Source of the DNA: Hyphococcus formosus
GTDB taxonomy: Bacteria; Pseudomonadota; Alphaproteobacteria; Caulobacterales; Parvularculaceae
Direction of reading: 5' to 3'
Assembly: GCF_046736345.1 (NCBI RefSeq)
Contig: NZ_CP157210.1
Coordinates: 3,177,687-3,241,686, forward strand
DNA: 64,000 nucleotides
The notes below the pieces were generated by a model, which did not search any database, was not told the origin of the DNA, and saw only the letters and a program-made list of their open reading frames with translations. Positions 1 to 8,023 of the stretch are shown here, in pieces. Each line of letters begins with the position of its first letter. Position 1 is the first letter of the stretch. The translations under genes were made by a program, and so were the position numbers.

Positions 1-28
1 TTAGCGCCCGAGCGGCGGATTTGTCGCT

Positions 29-1636
29 TTACCCCGAAAGCGACAGGATAAACCCTTGACCCGGCGGGATTTTCGCGGGCGGTGGGTTTAGGCTGGCCGA
101 GGTCGAAAGGACAACTTTTCCCTGCGCGGTGGGGTGCCATTCGGCAGGTGTCAGCCCAAAATTGAATAGGCAGAGATATTTTTTGCGGCCCAAAGTTCGA
201 GTGAATGCCAGAAGTTCTGGCGGGCAATCGACGAACGACAATGAGCCACGCAGGAAGGCCGGGCTATTATTGCGAAACTTGATTAATGCGCGGGTGAAAT
301 TGAGAACCGACTCTTCGTCACTTTCCTGAATATCGACAGCGCAGTTTTTATGGTCACTGCCAAATGGCAGCCACGGCTTTTTGTTTGAGAAGCCAAAATT
401 CGCGGTGGAATGTTCCCATGGGATCGGCGTGCGCGCGCCATCGCGGCCGAGGGTATGTGGCCAATTCGCAATAGCTTCCGGGTCCTTTAATTCTTCGAAC
501 GGGACATTGGTTTGCGAAAGGCCAAGCTCTTCGCCCTGATAAAGGAATATATATCCGCGCAAGCTGAAGAGGAGCAATAAATAGAGCTTCGCAGCATTGC
601 TACTGTCAGTGCGGCTCCACCGGCTCGCCACTCGTGGGGTATCGTGATTGGAAAATGCCCAAGAGGGAAGTGCGCTGGACTTTTCATCCAGCCATTCCGC
701 TAGCGCCGACTTCACGATATGCGAATTGATTTCATCCGCATAAAGAAAGTCAAAATTATATGCGGTCGTCAGGTGTTGGTCACCTGCCGTAAATGCCTTC
801 ATTTCAGCAACCGGATCTGGCCCGACGACTTCGGCAACGGTGAAAATATCACCATATTCCTTGGTCACTGCGCGTAGCTTACGCAGAAATTTTGGAATTT
901 CCGAGTGCGATTGATTGTATAGATGGTTTTGAAAATCGAATGGGCGTTTCGGATTGGTCATATTTGACGGCGGATTGTCCCGCAATTCCGGATCATGCAT
1001 GGCAAAATTGATGGCGTCTAATCTAAAGCCGTCAACACCCCGATCCAGCCAAAAGCGCGCGACATTCAATAGTGCGCTTTGAACGTCAGGATTGTGGAGA
1101 TTGAGATCCGGTTGGCTATCCAGGAAATTATGCAAATAATATTGCCCGCGCCGGGCATCCCACGTCCAGGCGGGCCCGGTGAAAACGGACTGCCAATTGG
1201 TCGGCGGTGAGCCATCTGGTTTGGGGTCGGCCCACACATACCAGTCGGATTTCGAGTTCGATTTGTCGGAACGGCTTTCCTGAAACCACTGGTGTTTATC
1301 AGACGTATGGGAATAAACCTGATCGATAATGACTTTGATATCTCGCGCATGGGCCTCTTTTATCAGGCGGTCGAAGTCATCAAGGGTTCCAAACAGCGGA
1401 TCGACCTGACAATAATCGGCAACATCATACCCATAGTCTTTCATCGGCGATTTGAAAAAGGGCGAGAGCCAAATTCCATCGACGCCGAGCTCGCGAATAT
1501 AATCCAGTTTTGAGACAATCCCTTTTAGATCACCGACACCATCATCATTGGTATCCATGAAGCTGCGCGGATAGATTTGATAGATGACCGCACCTTGTGG
1601 CCAATTGTGGTCGGTGCTTTTGTTTCTCTGTGACAT
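29..1636 (-). CDS. alpha-glucosidase, glycoside hydrolase family 13
   Basis: Cytoplasmic-type exo-acting alpha-glucosidase that would release glucose from the non-reducing end of malto-, isomalto- or sucrose-like oligosaccharides. The four GH13 regions are in order: DQVYSHTSD (about residues 105-113), GFRLD with nucleophile D207, FTVAEV with acid/base E269, and SNHDT with D332. Length 535 aa is usual for oligosaccharide-type GH13 enzymes (GH13_23-like). No signal peptide is seen. I chose the second of two adjacent ATGs (1636) because a GAGG lies 5 bases upstream; an upstream in-frame start at 1678 has no support. The gene stands alone, divergent from a glycosyltransferase. A short inverted repeat (AGCG-4-CGCT, 1731-1742) lies in the divergent region and could be a LacI-type operator, but no regulator gene is nearby. 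Exact substrate is not resolved. Confidence 0.9.
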   Translation of the reverse strand: MSQRNKSTDHNWPQGAVIYQIYPRSFMDTNDDGVGDLKGIVSKLDYIRELGVDGIWLSPFFKSPMKDYGYDVADYCQVDPLFGTLDDFDRLIKEAHARDIKVIIDQVYSHTSDKHQWFQESRSDKSNSKSDWYVWADPKPDGSPPTNWQSVFTGPAWTWDARRGQYYLHNFLDSQPDLNLHNPDVQSALLNVARFWLDRGVDGFRLDAINFAMHDPELRDNPPSNMTNPKRPFDFQNHLYNQSHSEIPKFLRKLRAVTKEYGDIFTVAEVVGPDPVAEMKAFTAGDQHLTTAYNFDFLYADEINSHIVKSALAEWLDEKSSALPSWAFSNHDTPRVASRWSRTDSSNAAKLYLLLLFSLRGYIFLYQGEELGLSQTNVPFEELKDPEAIANWPHTLGRDGARTPIPWEHSTANFGFSNKKPWLPFGSDHKNCAVDIQESDEESVLNFTRALIKFRNNSPAFLRGSLSFVDCPPELLAFTRTLGRKKYLCLFNFGLTPAEWHPTAQGKVVLSTSASLNPPPAKIPPGQGFILSLSG

Positions 1637-1755
1637 CATAGCCTCACATAGAGAGTGTAGGGTCCAATTGATCCGCAAAGGGATATTTTTGTCAAAATTT
1701 TCATTCGGCCAAAAAAACGCATTTGAGATTAGCGAAAACGCTCTATGATCTTACC

Positions 1756-2937
1756 ATGATCCGTTTCGAGAAAACCGTATTGCAAGTCATTCCGCGTTTG
1801 GATGCGGGCGGGGCAGAGAGAACAACATTAGAAATTGCGGATGCGGTAACCCGTTCCGGTGGTAATGCGATCGTCGTTACCGCTGGTGGGCGGCTCGTAA
1901 AAAATATCGAGAATGTTGGCGGACGGGTCTTTATCGCGCCGGTCGCATCGAAAAACCCGTGGCAAATTTGGCAAAATGGCAAATTCTTAAGCGCGCTCAT
2001 AACGCGGGAAAAGGTCGACATTATACATGCGCGATCCCGTGCGCCTGCATGGAGTGCACTCTTTGCGGCAAGAAAAACCGGTATCCCGCTCGTCTCTACC
2101 TATCATGGGGCCTATTCGGCGAAATCAAGGATCAAGCGGTTTTATAACTCTTCGATGCTGCGGGCGGACCGGATCATCGCCAATTCCCACTTTACCGCAG
2201 AGCGCATTCTGGCGACTGACCATACGCTGAGCGATATCGTGCGCGTCATCCCCAGAGGGGTCGATATCCGAACCTTTGACCCCAAAAAGGTGTCCGCCGA
2301 CCGGGTGAACACGCTTGCGAATGAATGGGGCGTGCCGGAAAAAGTCGGTGTGAAGCTTTTGTTGCCCGCAAGGTTAACGCCTTGGAAGGGGCATGAAATC
2401 GCGATTGAGGCGCTTTCCAAGCTTTTAGTTCGCCTCGGTAACGGAAACACCTCTGGTCAAGGTCAGCCTTTGGCGCTAGTTTTTTGCGGGGGCGCGCAGG
2501 GCAAAGGCGATTTTGTAAGCCAGTTGCGCGCATTGATTGACGAATGTGGGGTTCGTGAGATGGTCTATATGGGGGGCGATTGCGCCGATATGCCGGCTGC
2601 TTATGCTTGGGCCGAAATCGTTTTAGCTCCATCGACGAAACCAGAAGCCTTTGGCCGTGTTGCTATTGAGGCAAGCGCGATGGAGAAGCCTGTCATCGCA
2701 GCAAATCATGGCGGCGTTCGTGAGACCGTCATTCGAGGAGAGACGGGATTGTTGGTGACGCCTGATAATAGCGATGCCTTGGCGCATGGTATTTTCAGGA
2801 TGATGAATTTGACGCCTGAAGAAAGGCGTTCAATGGGGGAAAAGGGCCGGGCAAGAGCGACAAGCCTGTTTTCATCGGACGCGATGTGCGATGCGACGAT
2901 TGGGGTTTATCGTGAGCTTTTGGCGGAACGAGCGTGA
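1756..2937 (+). CDS. glycosyltransferase family 4 (GT-B)
   Basis: Retaining glycosyltransferase of the GT4 family, likely acting at the inner membrane face on lipopolysaccharide or another surface glycan. The N-terminal Rossmann half opens with a GGAER motif shortly after the start. The C-terminal nucleotide-sugar half has the family signature PEAFGRVAIEA followed by PVIAANHGGVRETV, with the paired glutamates (EX7E) expected to contact the donor. Length 393 aa fits. I chose the ATG at 1756 over a TTG at 1723 because family members start just before the conserved VIPRLDAGGAE stretch; the ribosome site is weak for either. It is followed after 6 bases by a GT9-like gene, so the two are probably one operon. 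Acceptor and donor cannot be told from sequence. Confidence 0.85.
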   Translation: MIRFEKTVLQVIPRLDAGGAERTTLEIADAVTRSGGNAIVVTAGGRLVKNIENVGGRVFIAPVASKNPWQIWQNGKFLSALITREKVDIIHARSRAPAWSALFAARKTGIPLVSTYHGAYSAKSRIKRFYNSSMLRADRIIANSHFTAERILATDHTLSDIVRVIPRGVDIRTFDPKKVSADRVNTLANEWGVPEKVGVKLLLPARLTPWKGHEIAIEALSKLLVRLGNGNTSGQGQPLALVFCGGAQGKGDFVSQLRALIDECGVREMVYMGGDCADMPAAYAWAEIVLAPSTKPEAFGRVAIEASAMEKPVIAANHGGVRETVIRGETGLLVTPDNSDALAHGIFRMMNLTPEERRSMGEKGRARATSLFSSDAMCDATIGVYRELLAERA

Positions 2938-2943
2938 TCTGGG

Positions 2944-3921
2944 ATGTTAGGGCGTAAGCAGAATAATATTCTCGTTATTAAAACTGATGGCCTTCGAGGG
3001 TTTGTTGCAGCGGACCCATATTTCGAAGCGATCAGGGATGCCTATCCTAAAGCCAAAATAAGCTTACTGACGACGCAAGGGCTTCAGCGTATTGCGCGTG
3101 CTTCGCCCTATTTCGACCAAGTCGCGGCGATGCCTAATATGGGCGACCGCGAAGCGCGAAAAGAATTTGTGCGTCAGTTGAAAGCGTCGAAATTCGAGCG
3201 TGTTTACGACCTCTCTGGCGATGCGGCAGCCCGTCGGCTTCGCAGCGCGATGGGGCCCTTCCGGCCAAAATGGTTTGCGGCAGAACAGGCACCAAAACCG
3301 AACCCAAAATCCGCGCAGCCATTACCGCTACCGAATCTGGAAAAGATATCTGAACTGTCTGGGCTGAGCGTCGATGATCGCTTGCCCGATCTGCGATGGG
3401 CGGTTTCTGCCCGCAAAGACAGCGCGAATATGCAGCCGTCTTGGTACGGTATTTCGGGACCATTCGGATTATTACTGCCGAGCGAAGATGGCGCGCGCCG
3501 ATGGAGCGCATCTGGCTATGCGGGATTGGCGCGGCAAATGGCCGAATCCGGGTTTATGCCGGTTCTCGCGGGGTCAAAGAATCTGCATGGCTTTGGCGAT
3601 GAAATCGCGAATGAAGCGCCGCAACTCCTCGATTTGTCGGGCAAGACCGATCATTTGCAACTGGCCGCTTTGGCCCAGGAAGCAGCATTTTTTGTGAGTG
3701 ACGTATCGGACGAAATGCAACTGGCCCTAAGTGTTGGTTGCGAGGGGGCGGTGATTTGCCCTGCAAAATCACCGTATTATGCCGAAGGCCGGCATATTGT
3801 GACACTGACGGCCGAAAATGACCTTGGCGCGATTGAGCCGTCATTTGTCTGGCGGACCCTTGATAATATGGGGCTAATTAATAATGCCCATAGCGACCAG
3901 TTGGTCGCTGAAGCCCGTTGA
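2944..3921 (+). CDS. GT9-like (heptosyltransferase family) glycosyltransferase
   Basis: A 325-residue protein resembling ADP-heptose:LPS heptosyltransferases. The N-terminus ILVIKTDGLRGFVAADPYF, then AIRDAYPKAKISLLTT, follows the GT9 pattern (ILVIK..GLGDxV.A.P....R...P.A.I.LLT). The usual acidic residue after LG is replaced, since this protein reads LRGFV. The C-terminal half has a weak FGLLLPSEDGARRWSASGYAGLA segment where GT9 proteins bind the nucleotide sugar. It starts 6 bases after the GT4 stop and is probably co-transcribed with it. Role in envelope glycan assembly is inferred from family and neighbour; the divergent active region means donor specificity may differ from heptose. Confidence 0.75.
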   Translation: MLGRKQNNILVIKTDGLRGFVAADPYFEAIRDAYPKAKISLLTTQGLQRIARASPYFDQVAAMPNMGDREARKEFVRQLKASKFERVYDLSGDAAARRLRSAMGPFRPKWFAAEQAPKPNPKSAQPLPLPNLEKISELSGLSVDDRLPDLRWAVSARKDSANMQPSWYGISGPFGLLLPSEDGARRWSASGYAGLARQMAESGFMPVLAGSKNLHGFGDEIANEAPQLLDLSGKTDHLQLAALAQEAAFFVSDVSDEMQLALSVGCEGAVICPAKSPYYAEGRHIVTLTAENDLGAIEPSFVWRTLDNMGLINNAHSDQLVAEAR

Positions 3922-3972
3922 TTGATGGGGCTAAAACCTTATATATCCACGTCTCTGTTACATTTTGGGATG

Positions 3973-3984
3973 ACGGTTAACCGT
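3973..3984. promoter_or_regulatory. 12-bp perfect palindrome upstream of infC
   Basis: ACGGTTAACCGT is a perfect palindrome 57 bases before the infC start, inside the only non-coding stretch between the glycosyltransferases and infC. It could be a protein operator; no binding protein can be named from sequence. Confidence 0.35.
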
Positions 3985-4040
3985 TTCTCACCGAAATGGC
4001 GGCAGAATTTTGTCCAAGAGCAACCAATGGAGAGAAGTCC

Positions 4041-4580
4041 ATAGCACGCAGACCATTTGCAGCCCCGCCGTCCAAATCAGACGGACCTCGCGTCAATGAA
4101 GACATTGCCGTTCCACAGGTCCTGTTGATTGATCATACTGGCGAAAAACGTGGGGTTGTCGCAACCGATGAGGCGATTGCGATCGCCGCTGAAGCCGGCC
4201 TTGATCTTGTAGAGGTGTCACCGAATACGACGCCGCCAGTCTGTAAGATTCTTGACTACGGAAAATTCAAATACCAGCAACAGAAGAAAAAAGCTGAAGC
4301 CAAGAAGAAGCAAAAAGTCGTTGAGATCAAAGAGATCAAGATGCGTCCCAATATCGATGCGCATGACTATGGCGTGAAGGTAAAGGCGATGAAGCGCTTC
4401 TTCGAAGAAGGCGATAAGGTGAAAGTGACGTTGCGATTCCGTGGCCGGGAGATGGCGCATCAGGATCGCGGCGCAGATTTGCTAAAGCGCGTGCAAGAGG
4501 ATTTTGAGGAAATTGCCAAGGTTGAGCAATATCCGAAAATGGAAGGCCGCCAAATTATAATGGTTATGGCACCGCGTTAA
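4041..4580 (+). CDS. infC: translation initiation factor IF-3, ATA start codon
   Basis: Binds the 30S subunit, blocks 50S joining and checks the start codon and initiator tRNA. The protein (179 aa) has the N-terminal domain (PRVNEDI, VLLIDHTGEKRGVV, DLVEVSPNTTPPVCKILDYGKFKY), a lysine-rich linker (about residues 90-105) and the C-terminal domain (VVEIKEIKMRPNIDAHDY...). I place the start at ATA 4041: GGAG lies 8 bases upstream, and the resulting IARRPFAAPPSKSDGPRVNEDI matches the usual alphaproteobacterial IF-3 beginning. An in-frame ATG at 3996 exists but gives a non-conserved 15-residue extension without a ribosome site. Rare start codons in infC are the known basis of IF-3 autoregulation (AUU in Escherichia coli). 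A strong terminator follows; rpmI and rplT are not adjacent. Confidence 0.93.
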   Translation: MARRPFAAPPSKSDGPRVNEDIAVPQVLLIDHTGEKRGVVATDEAIAIAAEAGLDLVEVSPNTTPPVCKILDYGKFKYQQQKKKAEAKKKQKVVEIKEIKMRPNIDAHDYGVKVKAMKRFFEEGDKVKVTLRFRGREMAHQDRGADLLKRVQEDFEEIAKVEQYPKMEGRQIIMVMAPR

Positions 4581-4607
4581 TTCGCGATTTGCCAACCAAT
4601 GAATGGT

Positions 4608-4640
4608 TAAAACCGCCGGCGCATTGCGCGGGCGGTTTTT
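4608..4640 (+). terminator. Rho-independent terminator of infC
   Basis: AAACCGCC pairs with GGCGGTTT, with an inner GCGC/GCGC stem around ATT, followed by five T. It lies 28 bases after the infC stop. Confidence 0.85.
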
Positions 4641-4755
4641 CTGTATTCAGGTTAATGATTGCGTTTTGGCCCGTCCCTTGCTTGATGAAGCTGTGAAGTA
4701 TTCGATTATCGCGCCATCCTGCGGTAATTGGTGTGAGTAAACAGGCGGATAGCCA

Positions 4756-5073
4756 ATGAGTTTAGATGCGGTTTTTGAAATGCTGGCCAATGGGTGGCCT
4801 TTGGCCCTTGCAGGATTTCTGCTCGGCGCACTCACTGGCGCATTTTTGCCCCGAAGTGAGAATGGGCCGGAAGCAACCATCAAGCGGATGGCGCCGGATG
4901 GCGATGGTTTGGCGGCGTTAGCGTCAGAATTGGCAACGGCCAAAGAGTTGCTCGATGCGGAAGAGGCCGAAACCGGCGAAATGGCTGAAAACCTCAAAGA
5001 CCTCGATCATGCGATCAAACGGGCGAATGGCCGTCTGAAATTGATCATGAAAGCTGTTAAGCGAGCGAAATAG
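4756..5073 (+). CDS. small single-pass membrane protein, coiled coil
   Basis: A 105-residue protein I do not recognise. Residues 14-31 (WPLALAGFLLGALTGAFL) form one membrane helix, followed by a charged region (about 45-100) rich in Ala, Glu, Leu and Lys that is probably a coiled coil facing the cytoplasm. It begins with an ATG and has a weak AGG upstream. It stands alone between the infC terminator and a convergent DUF1801 gene. Similar small anchors are common in alphaproteobacteria, but no function can be assigned. Confidence 0.65.
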   Translation: MSLDAVFEMLANGWPLALAGFLLGALTGAFLPRSENGPEATIKRMAPDGDGLAALASELATAKELLDAEEAETGEMAENLKDLDHAIKRANGRLKLIMKAVKRAK

Positions 5074-5077
5074 GTCA

Positions 5078-5095
5078 GCCGCGAATAGTCGCGGC
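5078..5095. terminator. hairpin between convergent genes
   Basis: A 7-bp perfect stem (GCCGCGA/TCGCGGC, loop ATAG) lies 5 bases after one stop codon and 41 bases from the convergent one. There is no T-tract, so it is only a possible terminator. Confidence 0.35.
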
Positions 5096-5135
5096 ATCAG
5101 CAATTAGACCGTCGGACACGGAAAAATTATTATCT

Positions 5136-5549
5136 TCAGAGTTTTACGCCCGGCAATTTTGACGCTTGTCTAACCCAATCCGCGATCTGTTCCTGGTCCA
5201 GTTCGTCATCTTCATAAATGTTGAGGTACCGGGTTCCATCGACTTTTGAAGGGACCGGCGGCACTGGCGTTAAAGACGTGCCGCGCATGAAGGTCAGTTG
5301 AACATATTTTTTGTAGCAATACATAGCCATAAACCAGCCGTCTTCCTTGCCGTAAAGCGGTGTATTCCATTTGACGGCCTTTTGGATGGCTGGGAAATTT
5401 TGATTTACGATGTCGTCAATGCGGCGACCAATATCGCTTTTCCATCCCGGCATGGCGGCAATATAGGCTTGGACAGGCGCATCGCCGTCACCTTTAGGGA
5501 TTTGCGGATTGCCACTCGACAGGAGCTTGGCTTTGTTTTTGTCGGTCAT
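5136..5549 (-). CDS. DUF1801 (YdhG-like) domain protein
   Basis: A 137-residue soluble protein of the DUF1801 family. The core shows VQAYIAAMPGWKSDIGRRIDDIV, then VKWNTPLYGKEDGWFMAMYCYKKYVQLTFMRG, which is the usual W-x-x-P-x-Y turn and the KKYVxLxF strand. The family has an SRPBCC-unrelated alpha/beta fold and no settled biochemical role. The C-terminal part (YEDDELDQEQIADWVRQASKLPG) matches the typical end of the family (helix after D-x-x-x-I). It is a single gene convergent with the small membrane protein on the left and divergent from an ion-channel-like gene on the right. Confidence 0.75.
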   Translation of the reverse strand: MTDKNKAKLLSSGNPQIPKGDGDAPVQAYIAAMPGWKSDIGRRIDDIVNQNFPAIQKAVKWNTPLYGKEDGWFMAMYCYKKYVQLTFMRGTSLTPVPPVPSKVDGTRYLNIYEDDELDQEQIADWVRQASKLPGVKL

Positions 5550-5646
5550 AAGCGTAGGTTAACATAAATGTTGATGCGCTCGAATACTGTTTTGGTCGAT
5601 TTGATCGAGAGTGCAGTCCAATAATGGGACAAGTCACGGTGAAAAA

Positions 5647-6090
5647 ATGACAGGCGCAGACTTACATTTTCAACTCATAACGTCCGCCGTCCTCATTGCT
5701 GCGACAACATTTGTGCACGGCGTATTTGTCGCTGCGGCGGCGGCGGTGTTCCGGGCTACCACGCAACAAGCGCGTGGGAGCATCCGGTTTTTCCGTGATA
5801 GTATCGTTCTTGTTTTGCTGGTGTCTTGGCTGATGGCTGCCCATTCGATCGAAATCTGGATGTGGGCGCTGACATTCCTCCATTTTGATCTGTTTGATAC
5901 TCTGGAAACGGCGCTCTATTTTTCGGCGTCGAGCTACACCACTTTGGGGTTTGGAGACGTCCTTTTGCCCGAAGGCTGGCGTCTTTTAGCCGGGGCCACA
6001 GCGGCGAACGGGTTTTTGTTGTTTGGCCTCTCAGCGGCATTTTTATTCGATGCGGCGCGTCAGCTTCATTTAGGTGGTTCGCGAAATTAA
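5647..6090 (+). CDS. two-pore-helix ion channel-like membrane protein
   Basis: A 147-residue integral membrane protein with a potassium-channel-like pore. It has about four hydrophobic segments. The segment before the last carries SSYTTLGFGDVLLP, which closely follows the K+ selectivity filter T-x-G-[YF]-G-D. Ion transport 2-type proteins of this size are common in alphaproteobacteria and are annotated as putative channels. I chose ATG 5647; a GTG at 5611 would add 12 polar residues and has a poorly placed ribosome site. Without an attached regulatory domain it would have to assemble as an oligomer. It is an isolated gene between DUF1801 and queE. Confidence 0.7.
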   Translation: MTGADLHFQLITSAVLIAATTFVHGVFVAAAAAVFRATTQQARGSIRFFRDSIVLVLLVSWLMAAHSIEIWMWALTFLHFDLFDTLETALYFSASSYTTLGFGDVLLPEGWRLLAGATAANGFLLFGLSAAFLFDAARQLHLGGSRN

Positions 6091-6168
6091 GCCGCTTTCG
6101 GAATTTTAGGGCTGACCTTAGAGCCTCTTTCCGTTAGGGGAGGGCCGTTTCAGCCGCAAAGCGATCAT

Positions 6169-6807
6169 ATGACCTACGCAGTAAAAGAGATTTATTACAC
6201 CCTACAGGGCGAGGGCGCACATTCTGGGCGCGCGGCGGTCTTTTTGCGATTTGCGGGTTGTAACCTTTGGACTGGCCTTGAGCGAGACCGCGAAAAGGCG
6301 GTTTGCACCTTTTGTGATACCGATTTTATCGGAACAGACGGACCGGGTGGCGGTAAGTTCGCGACCGCCGAGGCGCTGGTCGAAGCGGTGAAAGCCGAGT
6401 GGCCAGAGTACGCCCCAAACAGCAAACCTTATGTTGTCTGTACCGGCGGAGAGCCGCTTTTGCAGTTAGACGAGCCCTTGATTGACGCCTTTCATGCGGC
6501 CGGGTTTGAAATTGGGGTCGAGACAAACGGCACAATCGCCGCGCCCGAAGGTATCGACTGGATCTGCGTTAGCCCGAAATCGACTGCCCCGCTTGTTCAG
6601 CGTTCAGGCAATGAGCTCAAACTGGTTTATCGCCAGAAAGATGCCTTGCCGGAGCAATTTGAAGGGCTGGCATTTGACTTTTTCTATTTGCAGCCTATGG
6701 ACGGGCCCTCCCGTGACGCAAATACGGCGGCGGCGATAGACTATTGCAAAACCCATCCTAAGTGGCGATTGAGCCTACAAACCCACAAATTTGTAGGTAT
6801 GCCGTAG
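6169..6807 (+). CDS. queE: 7-carboxy-7-deazaguanine synthase
   Basis: Radical SAM enzyme converting 6-carboxy-5,6,7,8-tetrahydropterin to 7-carboxy-7-deazaguanine in queuosine biosynthesis. The 4Fe-4S cluster motif is the QueE variant CX14CX2C (C31, C46, C49) instead of CX3CX2C. YTLQGEGAHSGRAAVFLRFAGCN at the N-terminus is diagnostic, and CTGGEPLLQ (about residue 86) is the glycine-rich SAM-binding GGEP motif. Length 212 aa is normal. It is followed by queD after 36 bases, and the two act in consecutive steps. No preQ1 riboswitch was recognised in the 78 bases upstream. Confidence 0.93.
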   Translation: MTYAVKEIYYTLQGEGAHSGRAAVFLRFAGCNLWTGLERDREKAVCTFCDTDFIGTDGPGGGKFATAEALVEAVKAEWPEYAPNSKPYVVCTGGEPLLQLDEPLIDAFHAAGFEIGVETNGTIAAPEGIDWICVSPKSTAPLVQRSGNELKLVYRQKDALPEQFEGLAFDFFYLQPMDGPSRDANTAAAIDYCKTHPKWRLSLQTHKFVGMP

Positions 6808-6843
6808 TCGCCTGAGTTGGGTGGTGAGAGAAAGAGGACCTTT

Positions 6844-7212
6844 ATGCGCATCATCAAGTCGATGAGTTTCGATGCAGCGCACTTTTTGGATGATTGCGAT
6901 CAGGCCGAGCCCAACGCCCGGCCTTATGCGCGCATGCATGGTCACTCGTTCCAACTGGAAGTCATGATCGAAGGCGAACAATCAGAAGACACGGGTTGGG
7001 TCGTTGATTTTGGCGACGTCAATGACGCTTTGGCGGAACTCCATACGGCGCTTGATCATCGTCTTCTGAACGAGATCGAAGGGTTGGAGCGACCAACCCT
7101 TGAGAATATTTGTCGGTGGGTTGCTGATCGGCTCAAGCCGCGCTTTCCCGGTCTCGTCCAGGTTCGGGTTTCACGGCCATCTAACGGTGAAACCTGTATT
7201 CACGATCTGTAA
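6844..7212 (+). CDS. queD: 6-carboxytetrahydropterin synthase-like, catalytic Cys absent
   Basis: Member of the QueD/PTPS family (COG0720), which turns 7,8-dihydroneopterin triphosphate into 6-carboxytetrahydropterin, the QueE substrate. Zinc ligands are the His of SFDAAHF and the two His of HGHSF; the LDHRLLN segment supplies the Asp-His dyad and TGWVVDF the conserved structural strand. I chose ATG 6844 because GAGG lies 7 bases upstream; an earlier TTG adds a non-conserved stretch. The CxxxHGH motif of bacterial QueD reads YARMHGH here, so the catalytic cysteine is a tyrosine; another cysteine lies 14 residues before the HGH. The queE partner strongly supports a queuosine role despite this. 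Confidence 0.85.
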   Translation: MRIIKSMSFDAAHFLDDCDQAEPNARPYARMHGHSFQLEVMIEGEQSEDTGWVVDFGDVNDALAELHTALDHRLLNEIEGLERPTLENICRWVADRLKPRFPGLVQVRVSRPSNGETCIHDL

Positions 7213-7899
7213 TCAGATATTCGCGATTTCGACTTTCATTCGCGCAATCAGATATTGCGCATCACGGCAATAGCTGGCGGCGGCATTATCGGCGCGCCCG
7301 AGCGCGTAATCCAATTGCGATAGCGTCGCGTCGATTTCATCGAAATTCGCAAAGGCATTCACGGGCGGGGCGAGGTTCAAGCCCTTTTCACCGATATCAA
7401 GGCGAACTGGCGATACGGAATATTTCGTCCGTCCACCAAGTGTTACGTCCAGATGGTGTTGGTTTTTGCCAATAAGTGCCGCCGCGCGCGGATCGCTCTT
7501 CTCAAGCGCTTCATTAATGGAAAGGCGCAGTTCGTCATAACTTTCCGCGAGGAGTGCCCGCCCACCAATATCGTCAACATCCTTGGCGGAAATCACGACC
7601 TCGCACGCTTGTTCAAGAATGTCTCGAATACGGTCAACCGCGTAAAGCGCAGCTTCTATTGCGGATAAAGTCTCGCGAACCGGATTTTCCTGATGGTCAT
7701 TGTCTGGTTCGCTCATGACGGCTTTGCGATTGCGCAAAGCACGATCGAGCCCCGCTGCGACATCCATCTGCGGAATCCCGTCGTCTGCGTCGTCAATCGC
7801 CTTTTTGCCTAACCAGCCAGCGAGGGGGCTGCGTTTTTTGCGGTTTGCGACGTTATCGGACGCCGCATCGTTAGAGGTCTTTTTCAAAGCAAACGCCAC
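7213..7899 (-). CDS. hypothetical protein, possible flagellin-like C-terminus
   Basis: I do not recognise this 228-residue protein. The first 65 residues are charged and low-complexity; the rest is helical. The region 165-228 (SPVRLDIGEKGLNLAPPVN, then FDEIDATLSQLDYALGRADNAAASY...) resembles the pattern of flagellin/FlgL-type C-termini, where a loop is followed by a long helix with repeated Leu and Ala, but the match is weak and no flagellar gene is nearby. It starts with GTG, with GGAG 7 bases upstream. Its stop codon directly abuts the queD stop (convergent, zero spacing). Function unknown. Confidence 0.6.
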   Translation of the reverse strand: MAFALKKTSNDAASDNVANRKKRSPLAGWLGKKAIDDADDGIPQMDVAAGLDRALRNRKAVMSEPDNDHQENPVRETLSAIEAALYAVDRIRDILEQACEVVISAKDVDDIGGRALLAESYDELRLSINEALEKSDPRAAALIGKNQHHLDVTLGGRTKYSVSPVRLDIGEKGLNLAPPVNAFANFDEIDATLSQLDYALGRADNAAASYCRDAQYLIARMKVEIANI

Positions 7900-8023
7900 G
7901 CGTATTGCTCCTTCTTGTTGAGGAAACCGAAGACGAAAATTACCGCAGCGTAGTTTTCTGCCGTGTTAAGTAATTGATTAAATTTATCAGATTGCTGATC
8001 GAAGGACTTTGCGGCAATTAACC

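Noticed and set aside
1731..1742. LacI-type operator near the alpha-glucosidase
   Set aside because: Only a short inverted repeat without the central CG usual for LacI family sites, and no LacI gene nearby.
6091..6168. preQ1 riboswitch upstream of queE
   Set aside because: No hairpin followed by the A-rich preQ1-I tail could be drawn.
7960..7990. CtrA-type TTAA-N7-TTAA site upstream of the 228-aa gene
   Set aside because: The two TTAA boxes are 8 bases apart, not 7.
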